NCBI RefSeq assembly: GCF_005405485.1
Contig: NZ_BJED01000003.1
Span: 186,001-250,000, forward strand
DNA length: 64,000 bases
Reading direction: 5' to 3'
From: Enterococcus hulanensis
GTDB taxonomy: Bacteria > Bacillota > Bacilli > Lactobacillales > Enterococcaceae
Shown here: positions 37,962-46,189 of the stretch, piece after piece
Layout: every line of letters starts with the position of its first letter
Position numbering within the stretch: the first letter of the stretch is position 1
Notes under the pieces: generated by a model
Database searches by the model: none
Told to the model about the DNA's origin: nothing
What the model saw: only the letters and a program-made list of their open reading frames with translations
Position numbers and translations under genes: made by a program

Positions 37962-40844
37962 TTAAGCACCCGCCTTTCTGCGGTACTCGATGATTCCGCC
38001 TACCAAGATAATGAACGCGAGAAACGCGCTAGCAAAAATCATCTGTTGTCGCGAGCCCTTGCCGCCAGTTTCTGGTAATGGTACTTTATCGCGTTTATTT
38101 TCAACTTGGACGCTCAATTTTTGTCCGGTATTAAACTGAACAGTAATTTGATTCGTCTTTTCTCCAGCTTGATTTACATAAGTCACAGCATATCCAGAGT
38201 CATCAACCTCATTCAACTGATAAGTTTCGCCTTCTGATAATACATCGGTCCAATCAGTGATTTTGGTTATCGAATCCTCTGGATCAGTATAGAAGATGAT
38301 TGGTACTTCAGTATTTTTGTCGGTTACTTCTGCTCTTCCGTGAGCGATCACGTTGTTCGAGCTATCCAATAGCTCAAATTTGAATGTTTCCTTTTCAAAT
38401 ACACCATCTCCAACAACTTTTTTAGTAGCGTTAAAATCAAAAGTATCGGAGTTTACAATGTTGATAGTAATATCCTTAGCCTTATTGTTATAAACAACTT
38501 CAAATTCATTGCTGTCAGTTCCCGTACCACCTGAATAATCCACGTTGTAGAACTGGTTCACTGTTTCAACTAATTTATATTTATTACCTTCTGTCAACAC
38601 AGTGGTCCAGTCAGTTATTAGCGTACTCGGTTCATAATTTGCTTGGGTATAAAACTCGATTATCTCCCTTTGTCCTTTAGTGCCAACCAACACCTTGCCG
38701 TATGCAACAGTATTTCCTGAACCAGCCATTTCCTTAAGTTCAAACTCAAATGTCTTAGCGGGTGTTAAATTACCAGAACCTTTTACTTCTTTATAGGCTT
38801 TAAAATCAAAAGAATCTTTATTCGTTACAGCAATCTGAATTGATTGAACAGGGTCAGTTGGATTTTCTGTGTGGCTCACTAAAAATTGATTGTCATCATT
38901 AATATTTCCACCTGAATAACTAACTTTATAACCCTGCGTATTTGTTTCAACTAATGAGTATTGCTTCCCATCTTCTAGTATCGTCGCCCACTCCGAATCC
39001 TTTATTCGATTATTATAAGTAGACTCTTTATAGAACTCGATTGAATGACTAGTATCCTTGTTCGAAATATTCACTTTCCCAAAGGCAACAGCCACATCAG
39101 AACTATCTCTAATTTCAAACTCAAACAACTTTTCACCAGTAAAGTTACTTGATCCCTTAACAACCTTTGTTGCTGAGAATTTATACTTATTCTTGTTCGT
39201 CATACTTAAATTGATGAAAGTCGGCTTTGATACTGCAGTAACTGTGAACGGTATTGGTGTTTGATCGGTCAAATATCCATTTGGTGCTTCAACTTCTACT
39301 AACTCATATTCACCAGCTTCTAGACCATCTGTTTGAAGTTTTCCATATTGATTAGTCGTGTATGTTTTTATATATTCGCCATCTTTATACAATTTAAATT
39401 TGGCGCCCTTTAATACCTCTCCAGTTTCATCATCTGTCTTTTGTAAGATTGCGTAGGTAAGATCTTCTAGTTCGGCAGAACCGCCAATTTCAACAAAATC
39501 CACATGTGTAGCAGTTTCATCTTTACCATCTTCACCATAAAAATATTCTGCTTCATTCACATACTCGCCTGTCCCACCTTGAACACTAACTTGAAAGGCT
39601 ATATCATATGCTACAATCGCACCTTTACTTGGGCTGATGGCCTTGTTTTCATTACCAATACCATACAATTTCTTCAAATTTTCTTTTTCTTCATCTGTTA
39701 AATCAGTTGTTTCGTCGATGAGTGTAGATACAATACCCTCATTGATATCTTCATATTGAAATCCATTTGATCCTGGAGTATCACCTAAAGAAGCTAAAAA
39801 CGTTTCTCGACCATTTGCTTGTTCGTAAACACCGTATGCCCTTTGATTGTGTTCCTTAGGATAATTTTTAACTCGCTCATAAAAATCCTCATAGCTTTCA
39901 CCGTTATTAGGGGTGAGCTTGGTAAAAGAACCGTGAACTTTAATATTGCCATTTCCTAGTCCGTGACTGCTTATTTTACCATCAGCTGTTAGTGCGTTAA
40001 TTGGAACAGTTACCCATAAAGAACCCTCATGGAACTTCACCCCTGGCGGAAGATGATCTACTAAAATTCCATCTTTCTTTTCTTGAATATATCCGCCTTC
40101 AACTTGCCCATTTTCTTTGTATTTATCAGCGAGTTCTCCTAGACTCGTATGATTCACTTTAAGACTCCAGACAATTGCATTTTGATCGCCTAATTGATGA
40201 CCATCCTTCTTAAATTTTTGTTCTTCTTCTGGATATTCTGGCTTTTCAATCGGACCAGGCGGTTCTGGCGGATCGATCGGTGGGTCAGGGGGATCAATTG
40301 GGGGATCGATCGGATTAGGCTTTATCTCAACTGGAGTTCCTTGTCCGTTCCCACCACCGGGAGATGTTCCCTCTTTTTGGGCTTTGCCTTTTGCAGTAAA
40401 GACACCATTGACGATTCTTTCTGAATTCACGCCGTCTTCTGAAAGAGTTACTTTCACTAAACCATCTATTATTTTATATGTTCCGATCACTTCATTAGTT
40501 ATCGGATCTCTTATAATGAAATCAAAAGCGCTATTGGGAAAATGAAAAAATTCTGATGGTGGTAAAGTTACTGTAAAATAACTACCTGCTTCGACCTCTG
40601 GCATCGGATTAATCGACCAGGTAAATTTAAACTCAACATCATCACCAACTTTTACCTCGTTTGTTTCTGATACCGGACTTCCATTTACACTAACCTCTGA
40701 TCCGTGTATTTGCACAGCCCCGGTTATATCCTCTACACTCAGCAAAGTTAATTCTTCAGTATCACTTGATACTAATTTCGGAAAATTCACTGAAGAAAAA
40801 AGTATAAAAGCTATAGTAAATAAATTAATCAACTTTCTTCTCAT
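37962..40844 (-). CDS. Pilus tip adhesin, LPXTG, with FctA-like isopeptide domains
   Basis: This 960-residue first gene of the pilus operon has a signal peptide (MRRKLINLFTIAFILFSS) and an N-terminal adhesin-type beta domain (VQIHGSEVSVNGSPVSETNEV to VFTAKG). A short polyproline stretch (PIDPPIDPPDPP) leads to a collagen-adhesin-like domain. A Cna-B domain (GAKFKLYKDGEYIKTY with YELVEVEAPNGYL) and three Spy0128/FctA-like isopeptide domains (FSATKVVKG, FKAYKEVKG and FNATKKVVG starts) follow, then LPETGG and a membrane tail. No vWA/MIDAS motif was seen. ATG 40844 fits the signal peptide; the binding site is weak (GGATGG). Confidence 0.88.
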   Translation of the reverse strand: MRRKLINLFTIAFILFSSVNFPKLVSSDTEELTLLSVEDITGAVQIHGSEVSVNGSPVSETNEVKVGDDVEFKFTWSINPMPEVEAGSYFTVTLPPSEFFHFPNSAFDFIIRDPITNEVIGTYKIIDGLVKVTLSEDGVNSERIVNGVFTAKGKAQKEGTSPGGGNGQGTPVEIKPNPIDPPIDPPDPPIDPPEPPGPIEKPEYPEEEQKFKKDGHQLGDQNAIVWSLKVNHTSLGELADKYKENGQVEGGYIQEKKDGILVDHLPPGVKFHEGSLWVTVPINALTADGKISSHGLGNGNIKVHGSFTKLTPNNGESYEDFYERVKNYPKEHNQRAYGVYEQANGRETFLASLGDTPGSNGFQYEDINEGIVSTLIDETTDLTDEEKENLKKLYGIGNENKAISPSKGAIVAYDIAFQVSVQGGTGEYVNEAEYFYGEDGKDETATHVDFVEIGGSAELEDLTYAILQKTDDETGEVLKGAKFKLYKDGEYIKTYTTNQYGKLQTDGLEAGEYELVEVEAPNGYLTDQTPIPFTVTAVSKPTFINLSMTNKNKYKFSATKVVKGSSNFTGEKLFEFEIRDSSDVAVAFGKVNISNKDTSHSIEFYKESTYNNRIKDSEWATILEDGKQYSLVETNTQGYKVSYSGGNINDDNQFLVSHTENPTDPVQSIQIAVTNKDSFDFKAYKEVKGSGNLTPAKTFEFELKEMAGSGNTVAYGKVLVGTKGQREIIEFYTQANYEPSTLITDWTTVLTEGNKYKLVETVNQFYNVDYSGGTGTDSNEFEVVYNNKAKDITINIVNSDTFDFNATKKVVGDGVFEKETFKFELLDSSNNVIAHGRAEVTDKNTEVPIIFYTDPEDSITKITDWTDVLSEGETYQLNEVDDSGYAVTYVNQAGEKTNQITVQFNTGQKLSVQVENKRDKVPLPETGGKGSRQQMIFASAFLAFIILVGGIIEYRRKAGA

Positions 40845-41337
40845 TTTTATCCATCCAATCTTTAAATTTATGATCTTTTTTATCTCCACACTTATTCCAT
40901 CCGAATACGAATATTGGATGAAATAACTATCCGTTACTCTAATAGAACCCAAGGAATAATCATGTCTATAAAAAATTATATGATAATCAATAAAATATTA
41001 ACTACTTTATTCATGAACAGTAAAATAATCACCTGAGCGTCATTCCAAACAAAAAAAACAGACGTTTATGATGCATAAACGTCTGTTTTTTTCTATATCA
41101 TTTTAAATTATCTTTAATTCATCATTATATTAAACATTAACATTTAAATTATTTTAAATAGAAATCATCTATATTTAATCACGAGATCATTTCATGGGAT
41201 TCAACAGTTATTTTCACATGATTTGTATACTCTTCTTAACCCAATTGTTATATAATAAGTATGTCGACTTATTAATTATTGCTGACATTTTTTTCGAAAT
41301 AATTTATTAACCTAATAACAAAAGGAAATATCCACAT
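40845..41337. other. Divergent control region of pilus operon and two-component system
   Basis: For the pilus operon, TATAAT at 40975-40980 (minus) has a poor -35 (AGTTAA), which suggests an activator. For the kinase gene, TATAAT at 41251-41256 (plus) is likely the -10. A strong terminator-like hairpin sits between them at 41058-41086. I found no convincing pair of LytTR direct repeats by eye. Confidence 0.5.
41058..41086. terminator. Bidirectional hairpin inside a divergent promoter region
   Basis: A perfect 12-bp stem (ACAGACGTTTAT with ATAAACGTCTGT) with a 5-base loop has A8 before and T7 after it. Its placement between divergent genes is unusual; it could block stray transcription toward either gene. 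Confidence 0.8.
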
Positions 41338-42828
41338 ATGATTAACTTTTATACTGCTGGTATGTCCACAAAAGAGATGCTGATTCTGCTTTTCTTTCAG
41401 ATGACACCTGCTTTGATTGTTTACTGCGGCGCACTTAAATATTGTTTTCCTACAAAAATTAATTGGCGGACCATCCTATTATTGTCGCTTTCCGCCTATA
41501 ACTTGGGCTGGATATTCAATACGATCATCCAATACTATTTTCAGGATCTTTTGGCGATTCATAATGCTTTTAGCATTATTTCCCAATCATTAATGATGCT
41601 GATTTTGTATCTGGTCTTTCACAGAGGCGAGCGAACCTTTCTTATTGATTTAATGCTGGTTACTATTCTCGTGACTTTGGCGGCAGGTCTATTCGAATAT
41701 ATCTGTATCTTCCTATTAAATAGAGTAGGCGCTCCATTAGCTTCCACCAAAATAATCAATTGGTACTTTTTAGTTTTTTTGCTGTTTCTTCCATTACTAA
41801 GAAAACTATTGAATTGGATCAATCTTTTTTTAACCAATTCACTTTTATCTTTGCTTGTATTGTTGTGGATGCTTTTACTGTCGCTAAACTATTTCTTTAT
41901 GTTTGTTCAAGTCTGCTCCATAAGAGAAGTAGCTGGGCAAACAAACTACTCGTCGATAATTTTTTTAGCTGATAGTTATATTGGACGTTCATTGATCAAA
42001 TGGTTGGCTCCTTCAGCAACATTTATTATTGAACCGATCTATCATGTTTTCTTTAAAGGCTCTGTGCTTATCTTTATAAATATGACTGGTTTAACTGCTT
42101 TTTCCATGTTGATCTTCATAAACCGCCGTACGAGAAAAAGATTGGAAGCTCAGGAGCGAGTAAAATATGAGTTAACGCAATACATTAATAGTCTTGAAAG
42201 TGTGACCCAAAACATTCGAAAGAATCACCATGATTTCAGCAACCTGCTTTTTTCTTTGGGCGGATATATTTACCAAGAGCCCATCAATGAAAAGGAGCTA
42301 AAAAAATATTTTGAAGATGTTACACAAACCTTTGAGGCGGATTATCATTACTTTTTAGAAATATCCCGACTCAGCAACTTAGAAAATCCTGAGTTGAAAA
42401 CTTTGATTTTCACCAAACTAATGGCGGCGACAAAAGAAGATATCCCCTTTGATATCGAGATTGATCAACCAATTAAAAAACTGCCGATTGACCATCTGGC
42501 TTTGGCACGAATTTTCGGTATTCTGATTGACAATGCTTTAGAAGCTGCCGAAGAAAGCGAAAAACCGTTTGTGCGTTTGGCTATATTGGAAGAAGAGCAC
42601 CATTACTTGTTTGTTCTGGTTAATGCGACTAAAAACAGAACTATTTCTCCAGCTTTGATGCAAAAGGAAAACTTCTCAACTAAAGGTGAAAATCGCGGAC
42701 TAGGACTGTCGATTGTTCAATCGATCATTCAGAATTATTCTCATAAATTAACATTGAAGACGACACAAAATGAGCAAGAGTTTTGTCAAACATTGATTTT
42801 AAAAAAGGAGCGTGTCTATGGCACTTAA
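41338..42828 (+). CDS. AgrC-like sensor histidine kinase (GHKL)
   Basis: This 496-residue kinase has six or seven N-terminal membrane helices (about residues 13-260), then a dimerisation helix with the H-box RKNHHDFSNLLFSLGGYI and a GHKL ATPase domain (N-box GILIDNALEAAEES, G-box RGLGLSIVQ). The architecture is that of peptide-sensing AgrC/FsrC-type kinases. No AgrB or AgrD gene is adjacent, so the signal is unknown. AAAGGA precedes the ATG. Its end overlaps the regulator start by 11 bases. It is divergent from the pilus operon, its likely target. Confidence 0.9.
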   Translation: MINFYTAGMSTKEMLILLFFQMTPALIVYCGALKYCFPTKINWRTILLLSLSAYNLGWIFNTIIQYYFQDLLAIHNAFSIISQSLMMLILYLVFHRGERTFLIDLMLVTILVTLAAGLFEYICIFLLNRVGAPLASTKIINWYFLVFLLFLPLLRKLLNWINLFLTNSLLSLLVLLWMLLLSLNYFFMFVQVCSIREVAGQTNYSSIIFLADSYIGRSLIKWLAPSATFIIEPIYHVFFKGSVLIFINMTGLTAFSMLIFINRRTRKRLEAQERVKYELTQYINSLESVTQNIRKNHHDFSNLLFSLGGYIYQEPINEKELKKYFEDVTQTFEADYHYFLEISRLSNLENPELKTLIFTKLMAATKEDIPFDIEIDQPIKKLPIDHLALARIFGILIDNALEAAEESEKPFVRLAILEEEHHYLFVLVNATKNRTISPALMQKENFSTKGENRGLGLSIVQSIIQNYSHKLTLKTTQNEQEFCQTLILKKERVYGT

Positions 42829-43576
42829 AGTTTATATTGTAGAGGATAATAGTGCTCAACGAGCGATTCTCGAACAAACCATCACAAATTATCAGTTATT
42901 CTCTGATTGGGAATTTGAATTGGCTTGCAGTACCGGCTCAGGTGATGAGCTGCTGGAAAAAGTCGACCGGAGAAATCAGTGGAATGTTTATTTTCTGGAT
43001 ATCAACTTAGATGAGGAGGCGGACTTGAAAAATGGTTTTGCCGTTGCACAGGAAATCCGAAAATTTGATCCGCTGGGATTCATCGTTTTTATCACCGTAA
43101 GATCTGAACTAAGTTTCTTAACTTTCCAATATCGCGTTCAAGCTTTGGATTTCATTATTAAAGATCCGAATGTTGATATTCGCGAGCGGGTTCATTCCTG
43201 TTTAAAAACGATTGAACAACGCTTGGATTTACTAACGACTAGTCAAACGATCAAATTAAATACCGGAAATGAGATTACTTCATTTATGGTGGATGATATT
43301 CTTTACTTTTCTTCTAACAAGGGACACATTTTATCATTGCATACAAAGAATAATGAATATTTAATTTACCAAAACACTCTAAATCATCTAGAAGAACAGT
43401 TGCAGGATAGTTTTATTCGCTGTCATCGCGGCTTTTTGATCAATCAAAAAGCCATCGCTTCAATTGCTAAAGACTACAACTCATTGATGATGGATGATGG
43501 GGCGACGATTCCGGTTGCCGTTCGCAAAAAAAGAAACTTAAAATCGCTGCAAAACAAATTGATCCTATGTTCTTAG
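42818..43576 (+). CDS. AgrA/ComE-like response regulator (LytTR)
   Basis: This 252-residue protein has a receiver domain with VEDN near the N-terminus, phospho-acceptor Asp in VYFLDINLD and Thr/Lys positions at FITVRSE and FIIKDPN. A LytTR DNA-binding domain follows (from about residue 147: TIKLNTGNEITSFMVDDILYFSS and the FIRCHRGFLINQKAI segment). It is activated by the upstream kinase. AAGGAG eight bases before ATG 42818 fixes the start. LytTR proteins bind paired 9-bp direct repeats; a site before the pilus operon is expected but was not proved. Confidence 0.92.
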   Translation: MALKVYIVEDNSAQRAILEQTITNYQLFSDWEFELACSTGSGDELLEKVDRRNQWNVYFLDINLDEEADLKNGFAVAQEIRKFDPLGFIVFITVRSELSFLTFQYRVQALDFIIKDPNVDIRERVHSCLKTIEQRLDLLTTSQTIKLNTGNEITSFMVDDILYFSSNKGHILSLHTKNNEYLIYQNTLNHLEEQLQDSFIRCHRGFLINQKAIASIAKDYNSLMMDDGATIPVAVRKKRNLKSLQNKLILCS

Positions 43577-43584
43577 ATACCTAA

Positions 43585-43613
43585 AAGGGATGTGCCGAAT
43601 CGGCACATCCCTT
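43585..43613. terminator. Bidirectional terminator
   Basis: A perfect 13-bp stem (AAGGGATGTGCCG with CGGCACATCCCTT) with a 3-base loop and a T-run lies between the convergent regulator and aldo-keto reductase genes. Confidence 0.9.
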
Positions 43614-43618
43614 ATTTT

Positions 43619-44545
43619 TTATGGTAAATCATTTCCTGCTGCGAAGTACACGTCGTACCATTCTTGTTTCGTTAAGGTTACATCGCCGCCTGCAGCACTT
43701 TCTTTGATCCGAGTCGGATTCATCGTACCTAAGATTACTTGCATATTCGCTGGATGACGTAAGATCCAAGCAGTCGCGATCGCATTTTTATTCGTGTCAT
43801 ATTTCTTCGCTAGTTTAGCCAGCAGCTCATTCAATTCTGGGAACTTGTCATTATCAATAAAGACTCCTTCAAAGAATCCGTACTGGAATGGCGACCACGC
43901 TTGGATCGTCACGCCTTTACGACGAGAAAATTCTAACACGCCGCCATCATGATCGAATGAACGGGTATCCGTCATATTCGTATGCATGCCGTAATCGATC
44001 ATCCCTGTATGCATGATTGAAAATTGCAATTGATTGATCAATAATTTTTGATCTACATGAGATTGCAATAATTGGAATTGTTCTGGGTTAACGTTCGATA
44101 CACCGAAGTGACGGACTTTTCCGCTGGCCTGCAAAATATCAAACGCTTCTGCAACTTCTTCCGGCTCCATCAATGGATCAGGACGATGCAGCAGATAACT
44201 ATCTAAGTAGTCGATGCCCATCCGTTCCAAAATACCATCTACAGAATCTAATAAATGTTGTTTCGAAAAGTCATAACGTTTGTCGTCGCCAGTCACGATG
44301 CCGCCTTTTGATTGAATAAAGAATTTATCCCGCGAGATGTTTGCTTCTTTTAAAGCCGCGCCGAAAACTAATTCGGATTTTCCATCGCCATACATATCCG
44401 CTGAATCGATAAAATTAATATCACTTTCTAAAGCAGTTTCTAAAACTTCTGCTGCCTTTGTTGACGTTAGCGCTGACATTCGCATGATTCCTAGAGCGAT
44501 CGCTGAAGCTTCCCAATAGCTGTTGCCGATTTTTCGTTTTAGCAT
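43619..44545 (-). CDS. Aldo/keto reductase
   Basis: This 308-residue NADPH-dependent TIM-barrel oxidoreductase shows the catalytic tetrad: Asp and Tyr in DSADMYGDG, Lys in IQSKGGI and His in YLLHRPDP. GVSNV and the C-terminal GTMNPTRI cofactor loop fit the YdhF-like group. The substrate is unknown. GAGAGG precedes MLKRKIG by nine bases and touches the upstream in-frame ATG, so the second ATG (44545) is the better start. It is divergent from the Mga-type regulator. Confidence 0.92.
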   Translation of the reverse strand: MLKRKIGNSYWEASAIALGIMRMSALTSTKAAEVLETALESDINFIDSADMYGDGKSELVFGAALKEANISRDKFFIQSKGGIVTGDDKRYDFSKQHLLDSVDGILERMGIDYLDSYLLHRPDPLMEPEEVAEAFDILQASGKVRHFGVSNVNPEQFQLLQSHVDQKLLINQLQFSIMHTGMIDYGMHTNMTDTRSFDHDGGVLEFSRRKGVTIQAWSPFQYGFFEGVFIDNDKFPELNELLAKLAKKYDTNKNAIATAWILRHPANMQVILGTMNPTRIKESAAGGDVTLTKQEWYDVYFAAGNDLP

Positions 44546-44705
44546 TGTGTCCATCCTCTCTGAAAAAACATTTTTTCTTACCTATAGAAGTATAGACTAT
44601 TTTGTTGATAAAAAAAATCCCCAGCCCTTAGAATCGCACTCCGCAGTTCTCGCTTGACCCAACAGACCTTTCTTCGTATGCTTATTTTTGAAGGAGGGTT
44701 CCTAT

Positions 44706-46154
44706 ATGTACTCGATGCTGAAAAAAATCATTACCGAAAAGGATATTTATCGTCAGATTTTACTCTTGGAACAGCTTCTTAATCATTCACAATTAACCGC
44801 CAAAGAGCTGGCCGAAAAAATCGGAACCACCGAGCGCACCATTTTTTCAGATTTGCAGCTGATTCGTACTTATCTGCCGCAACATTGGGAGTTGGACTCT
44901 GACAAAAGCGGCATCCGCTTGATTGCTCAGGAAAAGGCGTTGACCAATGATATCTGGGAAACCTTTTTACCCCATTCAGTCAGTCTGCAATTAATCAAAC
45001 AATTATTTTTTACCAAGGAATTAAACGTTCCTCGTTTTCTTGATGAAACAGGTGTCTCCTATGAAACGCTCAAACGGCAGCGCACAAAAATCAATCACCA
45101 GCTGCAGCTTTTTAACATCAAGATCCATCTAACCTCTACACGCGCCCATTTGATCGGCGAAGAAAGTGCCATCCGAATTTTTTATCATCGGCTGCTGCTG
45201 CCCTTTACTCATAACAATTACTTTTTTGAGGACTATACGATCCACGAAGAACATTATCTACGCTTCTTAACAAAAGAAATCACCGATGAGTTGTTTGTGG
45301 ATACGGAACAGATTTTTGGAATCTGCTGGTTCTTTATCAATAGTATCCGCATCAAGGCCGGTTGTCCCATCGATGACTTCAGCTTTGAAGCCAGCGATCC
45401 CTTATTCAATATTTACGCACCGCTGTTAAAGGACCTATACAAAAAAGAAGGCGTCTATCTGCAAGACGAAGAAATCTTTTTTGCCTTTTTCTGCTTTTTA
45501 GAAAGCTGGAACTACAATAATCCTTTAGGAAAAAAAGTCGCCGATGTATTAGCTGAAGGATATCCCTTGCTGCGAAAAAAAGCGCAGCAAACCATTCAAG
45601 AAATCGCCGGCGAGCTGTTGTTGCCGTCGTTACTTCAAACAAACCTGCTGACAAATATTTTGCTGCTGCTGTTAAAATACGCCGAATCACCGGCGCTGTC
45701 GAAGCAATTTCAATTAGAATATCAAGAACTGCTGCTGCAAAGAAATGAAACTTACGCGATCTTAACCGAAAAAAGCACGGAGCTTTTTAATAGTCTGCCG
45801 CAATTTTCTGCGATCGGAGATACGACTTATTTCGTTAATCTCTTTTCACTATTAAGCCAGCAGGCCATTTTCATGATCCGACCTTATACGAAAACGATCT
45901 TCTTTGTTTTCCAAAGTGAACCCGCTTGGAAAATCTTCCTGCAGCAGGAGCTGGCGGATCTTTTGGGCAAACGAGTCAACTTAGTTTCACTGGAAGTTTC
46001 TCAGCTGCAAACTGGAAGACTTCAAAGCGGTGATTTGATCCTTTCCAATATTCCGCTGGATTCGATGCCGATCCCGGTGGTCTACATTTCCACCATCCCA
46101 ACAAAAAATGAGCTCAGCCAATTGACTGAACTCACTTCTCATTCGTATCTTTAG
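44706..46154 (+). CDS. Mga-type transcriptional regulator
   Basis: This 482-residue protein has an N-terminal winged helix-turn-helix (LTAKELAEKIGTTERTIFSDLQLI), a second Mga-type HTH (VSYETLKRQRTKINHQL), a PRD-like helical middle and a C-terminal EIIB-like part. Its length and layout match the Mga/AtxA class of global regulators, including enterococcal MafR. AAGGAGGG seven bases before ATG 44706 decides the start; the TTG at 44688 overlaps the binding site. Its targets are not evident; the divergent aldo-keto reductase is the nearest candidate. Confidence 0.88.
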   Translation: MYSMLKKIITEKDIYRQILLLEQLLNHSQLTAKELAEKIGTTERTIFSDLQLIRTYLPQHWELDSDKSGIRLIAQEKALTNDIWETFLPHSVSLQLIKQLFFTKELNVPRFLDETGVSYETLKRQRTKINHQLQLFNIKIHLTSTRAHLIGEESAIRIFYHRLLLPFTHNNYFFEDYTIHEEHYLRFLTKEITDELFVDTEQIFGICWFFINSIRIKAGCPIDDFSFEASDPLFNIYAPLLKDLYKKEGVYLQDEEIFFAFFCFLESWNYNNPLGKKVADVLAEGYPLLRKKAQQTIQEIAGELLLPSLLQTNLLTNILLLLLKYAESPALSKQFQLEYQELLLQRNETYAILTEKSTELFNSLPQFSAIGDTTYFVNLFSLLSQQAIFMIRPYTKTIFFVFQSEPAWKIFLQQELADLLGKRVNLVSLEVSQLQTGRLQSGDLILSNIPLDSMPIPVVYISTIPTKNELSQLTELTSHSYL

Positions 46155-46160
46155 ATGGAA

Positions 46161-46189
46161 CGGTTAGTCATTTTGGTAATGGCTAACCG
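46161..46189 (+). terminator. Terminator of the Mga-type regulator gene
   Basis: The stem CGGTTAGTCATT pairs with AATGGCTAACCG with one wobble, followed by CTTTTTCTTTTTTT. It overlaps the end of the convergent ATPase gene. Confidence 0.85.

Noticed and set aside
40981-41060. LytTR direct repeats upstream of the pilus promoter
   Set aside because: ACTGTTCAT and GTAGTTAAT resemble half sites but are 16 bp apart in offset, not the expected 21-22.
44706-46154. Assigning the Mga-type regulator as orthologue of enterococcal MafR
   Set aside because: The length agrees, but neighbouring genes do not match what I recall for MafR, and no alignment could be run.
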